Of a DNA stretch of 64,000 bases, positions 1 through 10,770 are shown one piece after another (within the stretch, counting starts at the first letter, position 1; each line of letters starts with the position of its first letter). Location of the stretch: the NCBI GenBank assembly GCA_026874595.1, contig CM049320.1:11001964-11065963 (forward strand), read 5' to 3'. Origin of the DNA: Sipunculus nudus (Eukaryota; Annelida; Sipuncula; Golfingiida; Sipunculidae). The position numbers were made by a program, and so were the translations under genes. The notes beneath the pieces are model-generated. The model made no database searches. It worked only from the letters and a program-made list of their open reading frames with translations, and was not told the DNA's origin.

Positions 1-210
1 GGGGGGGGGGGGAGCGACTGTCACTGGCAGGGGTAGAAGAGTGATTGAGTTGGAAATATATATTATGTAGGCTATATATGTATATATATATATATATATT
101 ATATATATATACACATTTTATAATGTGTGACATTTGTGTGATGTTGATATTATATATTAATATAGTGCAGGTTTTATGTTTCCACTGAATGTCAACTGTA
201 AACCATGTTT
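1..210. other. Non-coding left flank
   Basis: Starts with a run of G, followed by AT-rich sequence with a short (TA)n stretch around 60-115. I see no gene. The last four bases (GTTT, 207-210) form the left target-site duplication of the element that begins at 211. Confidence 0.6.
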
Positions 211-239
211 GGGCTAGATTTTCTTAACTGTCCACTTTT
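211..239 (+). repeat. Left terminal inverted repeat of the 4.5 kb element
   Basis: 29 bases starting GGGCTAGATT, the mirror of 4689-4717. The single mismatch is C here against G in the right end, at the 18th base. Confidence 0.85.
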
Positions 240-1814
240 ATGTATTTTTATGTCGCCAGCATGTTTTTCAAATCCAGTAGTAGATTTCACTTCAGGACTT
301 GTACCATTGGATAGATCGTCATCTGAGCTTGCTGTACATATGTAACATGACCAGGTGGCACTCACCACTGTCCTTGTTCTTGAATGGAAAACTTAAAAAA
401 TTAATTGATTTTTAAAGAAATGTTATGTCGCCAAAGCAATCCTTTATTTTCAATCGAGTAGCAAGATAGTGTAAAGAGAGTATGGTGAGTAATTAGCTTT
501 GTTCAGCCAAGCAATACACACTCATGATTGTAAAAAAGATATCAAAGCACACCTTGCATAATTACCTTCGAAAAGAATATCGAAAAAATAAATGTCTCCA
601 GAGTCATGTGTTCTCCTTTACAAAACAAAATGCTATACATAGAAATAGCTAAAACATCACTTAACCTATGGCGTATCATTGTTTATTAATTACTGGGTAC
701 CATGGTCTGTGTTGACGACAATTATTTCTGTATGCTTCTGGTTTTATTACGTATATGACAAATCAAATTCTGATACAGAGAGAGATGGGATAAGGAAGTG
801 ATCTCCTTTACGTCCAGTTCCTGAGTTACCATAGTACCAGCAGACTGTTAACACATACTGCTATATTGCTAGCCTACTAGTGACCCCTGTGTAATAAATG
901 AATATAGAAATACACAACACTGCTGTTCATATTAGAAGGCAACACGTCAGGGATGTGAACTCCTTTACGTGTTCTCCTTTATACCAAGACTTTTATGTCT
1001 CAGATTGTATAGAGGTAGTGTCTACATATTGACTCTAAGTTTGCACTTTGAACATCAGCCCCACCGTGTTTCTTGAAGATAGTACCAAGAAAGTGAGTCG
1101 TCGATACCACATGAATGTTTTCTATGACGCAACTTGTAACATTATGAAAACGATATTCCATTCTCCTGTTTCAAAGACCCAATTTAGTAGCCCAAAGCAT
1201 GAAATTAGTACTTTTATTTATTTATACTTTTCGTTTGCATCTTTTGTTTTTATATTAAAGCGAAAGTAAGAACATCTAACTCATAGGTCATCCCTTGAAT
1301 GTGGTATTAAAGAGCTGTAAAGGAGTTCACAGTGTGTGTAAAGGAGATCACTGCCCTAAATCTTTATCTTTTAAGGGCTACCTTCTTTTGATGAAGTGTG
1401 CTGGATTGTTTCAGATAAGAGTAATAAGTAATCTTCAGATGCTTATAAACTGATTTAACTATTATGTTTTATGAAAAATATATATTCTTTCACCAAGGGG
1501 TGCCAATATTCAATATGCCAATAATTTTCTAAATGACAAAATTAAAGCAAAGACATAATGAGGCATAAATTCCTTGTTACAAGGATAAAACCAAACCATA
1601 TCTTGCAAATAATACATGAGAAAGCAAACTATTTTTCATAACATCTAAATCCAGCTGAGATTGGTCAGGGTCAGATGTCACATGCGCAATGCTTATAAAT
1701 TTAAAAGCTGCTGATTTATTTTACTGGTACAGTGTTCTGAATATTCTGGATAAAATGTAAAGTAAAGTTGCCAATTGGTCATTAGCCCCAAAGAACTAGG
1801 ATGGATGTTAAATG

Positions 1815-2180
1815 TCAATATAGGTCCTATCTGACGTCTATTAAGCATAGATAATGTCGTGTATATCTTTATGAAAATAGGCCAGAAAACGCCGTTCTCA
1901 ATACGAAAAGGCTGTTCGTTTTGTTTATATCGTCTTGTTTATATCCACATGTTTATAACATGTGGGAACCGCAAAGGTAATCTTAATACATGCAACAAGG
2001 ACTTCTGGTGGCAAGTCAGATGAACCAGTGCCACTGAAAAGGGCTTTTTGCGACTATAGTGACCTTTCAGCTTCCGCACATGTGGAACCAACAATGTAAG
2101 GAAACAAGGTTATTTTTGTTTGTCAACAATGGCGCATGTACCGTGTTTACAAAGAGCTTGTAGATAAACATATGTATTAA
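1815..2180 (+). mobile_element. Diverged TTAA-family MITE fragment
   Basis: Shares blocks with the copy at 41058-41496 in the same orientation: the GGCCAGAAAAC block, the CATGTTTATAACATGTGGG block, and the CTTCTGGTGGCAAGTCAGAT block. It lies head to head with the better-preserved copy at 2308-2758. The ends are too worn to place exactly. Confidence 0.5.
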
Positions 2181-2307
2181 GAATTTTTCATAACAGAAAT
2201 CTAATACAATACATTAATTATGTATACGAAGTAAGCAATGCATCAATATACCTCTCTACTTCCCTTTTATTTAATATTTATTTATATCTGTGCTTTAATA
2301 TTATTAA

Positions 2308-2758
2308 AGGTGCCGATTCACCTACCTTCTGAAAAAGAATTTATGTGATTTCTGGCTTCCCCTGTATATATAAATGATCTAAGGGTAATGTTGTTTGTGA
2401 AAAGTTCATATAAGGCCTTCGTGAAGGATGAATGAATTTGTTTATCAACAACATGTTTGTAAACACAGCAATGTTGACAAATGGGTATAACATGTAACAT
2501 GTATATGCCGAGGTAGAAAGGTCACTTGTTGCAAATTGCTAACTGCAAAGCTCTGGGTTATATCTGACTTGATGCCAGATGCCCATGTTGAATTTGTTTT
2601 TATTATTTTGACAGCCCCCCCCCCCCCCCCCCCATACTATAAACACATTAATAAAACAAAACAAGCAGCCTGTGTGTGGTGATATCCATGTTTTCTGGCC
2701 TATTTTTATATGCTCTAAAGGATTACCTTTATAAAGGTCAGATAGGTGATTGCCACCT
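2308..2758 (-). mobile_element. TTAA-flanked MITE, copy 1 (451 bp)
   Basis: Begins AGGTGCCGATTCACCTA and ends in the inverted form TAGGTGATTGCCACCT. It is flanked on both sides by TTAA (2304-2307 and 2759-2762). TTAA duplication is the mark of piggyBac-type and some other transposases. It contains a run of about 18 C near 2616 where copy 2 has only a short GGGCCCCC, so the tract expanded after insertion. No coding capacity. Confidence 0.75.
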
Positions 2759-4688
2759 TTAAAAGTGAAAGCTATGTCTGTGATAAAATATATTTGTTTT
2801 TTTGGGGCCCATTTTACATGTATTAAAATTTTCCCCAACACACTTTCGACATGCTTTCTATGCCTTTTTAAAATTACATATGCATACATTTAAAAGCATG
2901 TTTTCAGTATATATTTTCTTTTAACATCCTACAGCAAATGTAGTCCATATGCAATTTTGCCATACCGCAGCCCCCACACAACTTTATATAATTATATTTG
3001 TTAGTTCTTTGAATATTTTTTTCAGGAACTTGAGCCTCTGTAACCCTCACACAGGCACACAGTTTGATTTACTTCATATCGATCTGATATCATTGCTCTA
3101 ATTATACCCTTGTATATAACAATGTTTGCATTTTCAGTCACTCTATTCTTATTGTTAAGGCCTTATATATACTTACTGTACAAACACAATAAAGGAGAGA
3201 TATACCGGCCCCACTATCTAATCCCCAAGTTAATTGCAAAACAATTACTTTTTTATTTTATTTGTAATAATGTGACCGGCTTGACACAGGTTTATAAAGT
3301 TGGCTCCATATGCGCAACATGACATTATATAAAAGACATATTTAGTCATTATAATACATAAGATTCCCCATTATCCACTTTTTCTGCGGGTGTTCTCTTT
3401 TACATAGAATATCTTTTCATATACCGTATCTTGCTGCATCACATACCTATCTTTTTATCTATCTTCCTGTCCTATCTCTTTATCTATCTTCCTGTCTGTT
3501 CTTCTGAAACTACAGCATTTTGTGTTTCCATTTTACTTTTTAAAAGTGATTAAACATTGTTCATTCAAGACGAGCATTTTATATTTTTTGAGATCATGAA
3601 TATTTCCCATCTCAAAGAAATAAAAAACATAATTGATCATATATAGTTCTCAGATTCGCACAATATGTCTGTTGGTGAAATAGATCTCACTAATCCCTGC
3701 ATGTATATTAGGTCTGCAATAGATTTGTTCCTTCTTAATAAGAAGTTATCTGGTTATAATTTCGGTGTTCTCCTTTACATGCCAATTGTCTGAATATAGT
3801 ATCTCGCCATCCCACTTATTTGTATTATCAGTTTAAGATTCAGGCTCATACAGAAAGAGGGTAGTTTCCTTTAATCTATTTGTGGTAAGTTTGGGTATGT
3901 TCTTATTACTATTATTCTGAACCATCACTGGTTATTAAATTTAAGATGAACGATCAAATAGATCTAGTTCTATTGGCCATATAGATCTAGTTCAATTTGC
4001 TAACAATGGTGGTACTGGTAAATGCATCATAACACAAATGCTGATATCAAGTACTTAAAATAAAACATTCCTTCAACAGGTGTTTGTTGTCCTATTTAGT
4101 ATTTCAAATACATAAACATTTGTATACCTTCCTTGTGTTCTCCTTAACATTGTCAACCTCTGTTTTGATGCCACATATGGAATATTTTTTCTGCCTTCTG
4201 GCTCAAAGAGTGAATTAATTTGGGGAAAATGAGATATTGTCTCATTGATAAAAGGCCAGAACCAGCCGAGGTCTTACTTTCTAATGTTCCACATTAATCA
4301 GTAATACATGTTTTAAAATGTTCAGAAAACATGTTTTATCCTAGAAAGACAACCTTTATTTTTCATATGCTTTACTGACACACATTTATATACACACCAA
4401 ATAGTGCCACAACGTTTATTTCCTCGATACATGATTTTCTGTACAGTGCCGGAGGTACTGCAGAATCATGGAGCATTTTTATTTGAAGACATTTCACCTG
4501 CTTCAGTAAAAAAGGTAAAGGAGATCACACACTGAATGCACACCTTATTTTGCTCATATGACAAAATGTGAAGGAGGGCAGTCCGGATGCTGTAATTTCC
4601 GGCACTTATTTTAGAAGACATGTACTTTCAGGCATTATAATTATTAATACGATATTTGAAACTTTATTTTGCTCATTTTTCCTAACTG

Positions 4689-4717
4689 AAAAGTGGACAC
4701 TTAAGAAAATCTAGCCC
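4689..4717 (-). repeat. Right terminal inverted repeat of the 4.5 kb element
   Basis: 29 bases ending ATCTAGCCC, the reverse complement of 211-239 with one mismatch. Directly followed by GTTT, the repeated target site. Confidence 0.85.
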
Positions 4718-5082
4718 GTTTAGATTATTAGATAACCTTATATTTCAGTTAACTCAGAAATGGAAACAAAGTCAAGTTTTCTAATTATTAATATATTACA
4801 TGTCCAATATATAAAAGTAATCGTTACTTCCTCAATATCAGTGTTGGGGATGATTACATTGACCAATCCCCCCTCGTTAAAAAAGTGGGGGGGGGGGGAT
4901 ATATAACCCCCATTCCCTGCATTGATGCCAATGTTTATCTTTAATTATTAAGTCATTTTTAGTTTCAGGGAATTACCAATTAGGAAAAAGGAAGCAAACC
5001 CCCCCCCCCCCCCCGACCCACAAACACACACACCTGGTCATGTCTGGGTGTATATCATGCATGAATGGTATAAATATACATG

Positions 5083-5149
<67 letters not shown>

Positions 5150-5529
5150 TCTCCCTTAAAGGTGAAATATTGGTAAAGGCAACACTGAAAACAGTTTTGA
5201 ATTATTTATTTACTAGATTTTAAATGAGGCCTTGAATAAGGTTTTCCCACTTACATGTCAACCAGAGAAATTAAGATTTCAAAGTCCCTTTATTTTTTTA
5301 AATATTTTTAACAGATGCTTAAACAGAGAGTAAACACAGACCAAACAAATAATTAACAGCTTTGAGATAATTTCCTAAATTTCTTAACATGTTTTAGAAG
5401 AAAAAAAAACATACCATGCTAGCCAAAATGCTAACATTTTAGCCAGTCTTTTTGAAAGAGCGAGAGAGGGAGAGAGAGCCTGGAAATTAAGGCTGCTAAG
5501 GCACAGCCAAATACTGTTTATGTTTTCAG
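4718..5529. other. Non-coding, simple-sequence rich
   Basis: Contains a G-run near 4888-4899, a C-run near 4999-5014, a (CA)n patch, and the (TA)n microsatellite 5084-5143. No gene is visible before the exon-like segment at 5530. Confidence 0.6.
5084..5143. repeat. (TA)n microsatellite
   Basis: About 60 bases of perfect TA repeat. Confidence 0.95.
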
Positions 5530-5622
5530 AAAATGGTCAAGCATTTCCATCAGTTTGGCAGATTCAAAGAAGATTTGGATACCATCATGGCAACTTTCCT
5601 ATTTCTTAAGAATAGGAATTAT
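5530..5622 (+). other. Exon-like segment, possible 5' non-coding exon
   Basis: A 93-base segment preceded by TTTTCAG and followed by the strong donor GTAAGTTT. It is fairly GC-balanced compared with its surroundings. The frame that is open across it has stops in the next exon, so it is best read as a leader exon of the small gene whose coding part starts at 6559, or as part of a non-coding RNA. Confidence 0.4.
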
Positions 5623-6558
5623 GTAAGTTTAAACATCACATAATAATATACTGCCTTTTTAGCTCAGCTGACTGTAAGTCATTTGAGCTACAGGGAAGAC
5701 ACCACCTCTGTCACTGTCATTCACTGAAAACATAGCACATATTGTTCTAGCAAGGCCTAGTGAAACCATCTGTAATGTCCAGGTTTGCTCAACTGGAAAT
5801 TTGCCAGAGACCCCCCCCCCCCCCCCCAACTCTGTTGTGCAGGGTTGCAATTTCCATTCATAATGTGGGTTGGATGGGTTTTTTGACACCCCCTCACTCA
5901 CATATAAGCCTTTGTAATGGGGTATACCACATCTCATCCATCAGTATGCATCAGACTGAGTGCATTTATACTTGTACTAAGATTCAAAATTGGTAGTACT
6001 TGCTTTATACATGTACTTGTCACACCTTAAAAAATAATAACTTTTCAAATAATAGTCAAGTTTATCATCAGGGAACCCGGAAAGATTACGCAGGTTTGCA
6101 TTATGCCTGTAGCCCTTGTTATATTATAATAGTTAGTATATGTAAATACAATTACAAATGTTACATCATTTTGTAATATAAAGGCTGTACTGCATATATA
6201 TTGCTTCCTATTTATAAATCCTCGTACACATGTGATGCTGTTTTTGCACCTTTCTGTTTATACACTGAGTAAAAACATTTGTTGACCCAATATTTACCAT
6301 TTTTATATGCAATAAAGCACTTTTGTTTATTAATTTATATACCTGCACTTACTTTGTAAATATTAATAATATGCCTGGTGCTGAGATTGTCTTTCGTTTG
6401 TTACATGTTTATCAGTTCTGTTTTTATATACTCCTGGAATTTGTTCTACTTGTGCAGGTGTTCAGAGAGCCATACATGCATCAATGATTAGAGGAAAGAT
6501 GACGTAAATGTTCCACGCCTTACCAAACTTAGAGCTGTGAACAAAGTACAAATGCAAG

Positions 6559-7496
6559 ATGTGCAAGGTGCACAACTACACTGGCAAGCAGTTGCAGGGT
6601 AAATTCCTAGCAGAGAACATTGCAGAAAAGGTACACCAAGGTAAGTTTGAATTTTATCATATTTTCTTTTGTAAAGTCCATGGCAATTTGAATAAGCTGA
6701 TGAGTTTAATAATCTGTGAAACAAGTATCTTACATATTGAACATTAGCAGTGATGCTGACCTAAATTCGCCTGCCTGTTTTTCATTCTCTCCATTCATTT
6801 TTATTCTAATAAACTTTTTGGCTTGCTGCTTGATGGAGCTGAGCCACGCTAACCTGACCATCTCTAACCTTACAGTGTCATTTGTCAAACCTGCTGATTA
6901 TTGGCTATTTTTTTTTAATTTTATGCAGTTTGGAACATGTTTACTCCCTATAAAACATTGCAGATATTCTGGTTTTCAAATATTCATAATATAATTATTT
7001 ACAGTTAAATAAAATAAAATCCAGGCCCATAGCCTTACTGTTAATTACTTCATATTTACACATACTTTCATTTGTGCCTTTAAAAATACATTTACAGGTC
7101 GATTGTCTGTAGAAATCATTCTGGAAAAGGACATTTCATAATTAAATCATCAAATCATGTATTTTTTTCCATAACCTTTCATATACGATCAGGTATGCAT
7201 TTTCAAAAGAAGTCTCTTTATTCCAATGAAATATTCTAACTCTCTCATAGATTTTAGAAAGATGGGCACTTAACAGGAAACAGTATTAATGTTATCCTTA
7301 TGCAGTGAATAAGTATTAGCAAGTGTAGTCTTGACCTTTCAGTGTGATGTACATGCTAGGCTTAATTTACTCTGTCAATATTTATTTATCTATACAACAG
7401 ATTTTATGTAAATAATATGGCACATAAAATGAAAAAAAATGATTATTAATCGATCAACTTTCAGTCATTGAGTATGATATTAAAACTGATTCGTTT

Positions 7497-7550
<54 letters not shown>

Positions 7551-8141
7551 TGCATTGTCTGTGTATTTGTATTTGCAGAAGCAAAGCTCCTATATACAGG
7601 ATACTGCCTTCACTGTTTAGAGAATGCAAGGATAATATGGGATTGCAGATGGAGGAGAGGTAATTCTTTCAAAACTGTTATATTTGTGTTAATATATTCA
7701 GCAAGTATTAAAGATAGTTTTAACCTTTTTTTAAGTAAATAAATATATAAAGAAAAATGTTGAAATTGTTAATTTTTTGTGGAGATAGAACAAAATCTTG
7801 GCCAGTTATTGTCTGTAATGTAAATGTAAAGATATATTTGATATAATAATGTATAATTATTTTCACTTCTAAAGGTTCCCATTGACCATAAGAAAACTAT
7901 TTTTGTAGTTATTGTTAAAATTTTGTGAAGAAAGAACAAAAGTTTATTTTCTGTAATGTAAATTAATAGAGCGTCAGACTTTGAAAAAAATCTAAAAATT
8001 AAAGGGATAATTGCACTGAACTATATTCTTGCATATTTCTCTCATGTTTCTTACATTTACAATCTCTCTTTTCTGTTTATTATTTTGTATGCAGGGAATG
8101 AGATCTCCAACACCTGTGAATGTTCAAGATGGGGACTGTAA
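6559..8141 (+). CDS. Candidate small cysteine-rich protein, three coding exons (69 aa)
   Basis: Proposed coding segments are 6559-6640 (in an exon starting at 6458 after TGTGCAG), 7579-7659 and 8095-8141. All junctions have AG/GT borders (donors GTAAGTTT and GTAATT), and both introns fall in phase 1, which keeps one frame open through three separate exons to TAA at 8139-8141. The product has CxxC pairs (GYCLHC in the second exon, CEC in the third). A further CKMC pair lies across the proposed ATG, because a TGA at 6538-6540 blocks the frame upstream. I do not recognise the family. The agreement of frame, phase and splice sites argues for a real or recently real gene. The very short product leaves room for a pseudogene or a non-coding transcript. 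A possible polyadenylation signal AATAAA is at 9047-9052. Confidence 0.4.
7499..7547. repeat. (TA)n microsatellite
   Basis: About 48 bases of TA repeat, in the intron between the second and third exons of the small candidate gene. Confidence 0.95.
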
Positions 8142-9336
8142 CATCACTGTAACGTATGGTGGATGGCCAGAAACTCTCAACCCATGCAAGTTCTTTCTAC
8201 TTCCACTGGAGGCTTGCTATGCGTCATTTTGGATATTTACCCTGGGGTATCCCAAGGGACTAAAAAGACCTTCAGGTTTCTTGATTTTGGGGTAATTGAA
8301 TGCACCTCTAACTGCCCTCCCACTGTCAATAGAGCTGGTTGGTCAGATTTAATGTTTTAATGCTGCATTTTCCTCTATAATATATCAACAATATAGGAAA
8401 TATCAGTTAACGAATATTTCACTTTTAATATTCTTGTGTTTAAGTACCTTAATTAAATCAGGTAATTATCTTATTATTTTTATGGAAAAACGTTTACACT
8501 TGCACCCTTGTTACAGTGTAGGCATTCTCTTCAACTCCCACCAGTTCGAATTTAATTGATGCAAAAATCATTTATTTACCAAGGACCTTTATTTTGGAAT
8601 TCATTATCAGAAGCTTCACACAAAGTAGATGCCTTTACTGTATTTGGTGACATATAAGTTAAATCCATTTCAATTGTTTGACTTGTGTTCTGACCATCTT
8701 TTACTTTAAAGATACCATTAATTTACAACACTATAAATTTATTGATGCACTTTTATCTTTTTTTCAAAGATACATTATAAATAGATTAGGGCCCCATTGT
8801 TAAAAAGGTCAGCAACCTTAATGAGATAACACACAGCATTCATAATAGTAATCATAATAATATTGCACTAATTGCCAAATTTTATATGTTTAGTTGGAGA
8901 CGATTTAACTGCCATGCAGTGTGGTCAAAATGTTTAAATATGTTTGCTTCCTAATGATGCCTTTTGGAAGATCAGTATAATCTGAATAACTATATACATT
9001 AAGTACACGTGTTGTACATGTTGATGATCTGTTGAATATTTCATACAATAAAGAAGTGGTTAGATATTATGTGTGAGCATGCATTTTTAATGCCATTTCC
9101 CAAATTAGCCAAGATGCATTTCCCTCTGTGGATATCCTGATTTGATTTTTGGGACACTTGACTGTCAAACAGAAAGTTACAACTCTATCATCATAAGGAG
9201 ATCTGACTTCGTTCGTAATATTTTTACTGGTAAAATCTAAAAAACATGTTATGAGAAACCTGAAGTACACAGATACAAATAAAGGGTTCGTCCGGATGAC
9301 AAGACAGAAACATTTTGAGAAAGATTATGGAAACCT
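8142..9336. other. Non-coding, possible 3' UTR then spacer
   Basis: The part up to the AATAAA at 9047 could be 3' UTR of the candidate gene. Open frames here are short and have no recognisable content. Confidence 0.4.
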
Positions 9337-9710
9337 GTAACAGTGTATAGCTCCAAGTGTAAAGCACTGTTATTTATTATAAAGTAACAATGTTTTGTTA
9401 TTCTACATATCAAAGCACCGTGAAATAACGGTGCAATGCCCTGATTCCAGTTTAAATCACTGTTTATTCACGTCTCTTAGCACTGTAAAAATCGGCATAT
9501 TGTCCCGTAAAATAACAGATGCCCGTTATTTCCCGTGGCTAAGCACCGTTTATTTACGCCCCAAAGCGCTGTAAAATTACGGTGCAATGCGACGTTATTT
9601 AACGCACTGCGTTATTTCTTTGCACGTAAAATAACGGTGCATTGCACTGTCAACTTTGCTGCCGGTGCAAAGCACCGTTATTTTACGTGCAACTTTTAAC
9701 AGTGTATGGA
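9337..9710. repeat. Palindrome-dense repeat built on GCACCGTTATTTTACG
   Basis: A 16-base core and its reverse complement (CGTAAAATAACGGTGC) recur in diverged form at about 9413, 9541, 9570, 9628 and 9681, in both orientations. The unit is bracketed by TAACAGTGTATAG at the left (about 9338) and TAACAGTGTATGG at the right (about 9698). It looks like a MITE or foldback element made of short inverted modules. There is no coding sequence. Confidence 0.6.
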
Positions 9711-10199
9711 AGAATGCGCAAAATTCAGCTAAGTTCAGCATTATTTTTAGCCAGTTGATGGTCAGTCCAACCCAGTTCCGGTATGTTCATATTCACCACG
9801 GTTAAAGACACATGGTTCATCTTGCTTGCAACATTCAAATTCAACCTATTCATATTCATCAAAACACACAAGTCTGTGAATTTTGTGGCTACCACTTATT
9901 TACTGCATCTCCTTAGATTAGCACATTTTAATTTATCTTGAGCAGGTGTTTTATTACACGTGAAAAACACAATTTCACTACATTTTTAGCCCTTTTATGT
10001 GTTTCAATGTAATCAAACGATCCATCCCTAATATGTTTTGGTCAAGTGGTTGTAATAAGTTCAAGTAATTGCTATTATTCTATTACTAAGGGTTCTATAA
10101 AGATTACTGTTACTATAACAGGTTAAAATTTCTTGTCTATTACTATTAATATTACTATTACTTTGAAAACCTGTAATTTTTTATTATTATTACATATTA
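9711..10199. other. Non-coding spacer
   Basis: Ordinary AT-rich intergenic sequence with a few ATTACTATTA-type short repeats from about 10070 to 10210. No gene seen. Confidence 0.6.
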
Positions 10200-10215
10200 C
10201 TATTACCCCATCCCT

Positions 10216-10249
<34 letters not shown>

Positions 10250-10770
10250 GAAAATGTATTTACGTGTAAATAAAATATTATCTTTCAAATATCTATATTA
10301 AAAATAGCATAATTTAGGCATTATGTATATTCATTTTATATTAATCTATAAATATGTGTAAACAGTATATACATGCTTGTTTGTATGTATGTATTCATAT
10401 ATATTATATATATACATATATTATTTACATATATATATTTTTATATTAAATGTATTATATATTTTATATTAAAATATATAAAAATATATTTAATTAATTA
10501 TATATATATACATATTTTGGTATTGTATATTTTTAATTATATATTTACATTTTATATATTACATTATATATGTATAATATATATTATATATTTTATATAT
10601 TAGGCTATATATTTTCCATATTTTATGTAATATTTATAATATATTTTATATTATATAAGTTTATATTTTTATATAATATTTTGATATATATATAATTTTA
10701 TATATATTTCTTATATTTTATTTATTTTAAATATATATTTTTAATATTATATTTGTGTATATATATTTAT
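10200..10770. repeat. Very AT-rich low-complexity block
   Basis: Mostly TATATTT, ATATTAT and TTTATAT words with a short (GT)n run at about 10229-10248. The open frame across it is a by-product of the scarcity of G and C and encodes only I, Y, F, L and K-type residues. Confidence 0.85.

Larger units (their letters stand above)
608..4528. repeat. Ten dispersed copies of a 14-bp motif (GTGWWCTCCTTTAC)
   Basis: Plus-orientation copies are at 608-621, 798-811, 955-968, 969-982, 3390-3403, 3765-3778 and 4135-4148. Minus-orientation copies (GTAAAGGAGWWCAC) are at 1317-1330, 1338-1351 and 4515-4528. Most are exact or have one change. All lie inside the 211-4717 element, in its two flanks and not in the nested MITE zone. 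Repeated short sites near transposon ends usually bind the transposase; that role is inferred here. Confidence 0.75.
211..4717. mobile_element. 4.5 kb non-autonomous DNA transposon with 29-bp TIRs
   Basis: The left end (211-239, beginning GGGCTAGATTTTCTTAA) is matched by its reverse complement at 4689-4717, with one mismatch in 29 bases. The four bases outside each end are the same, GTTT (207-210 and 4718-4721), as expected for a 4-bp target-site duplication. Between the ends there is no open frame longer than 116 codons and nothing resembling a transposase, so the copy is non-autonomous or fully decayed. It carries ten copies of a 14-bp motif, described separately, and has been invaded by TTAA-type MITE sequence at about 1815-2180 and 2308-2758. 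Four-bp duplications occur in several cut-and-paste superfamilies (for example Sola and Academ). I cannot assign a superfamily without the transposase. Confidence 0.8.

Noticed and set aside
10373-10603. Open frame of I, Y, F and L residues
   Set aside because: Product of AT-rich low-complexity DNA.
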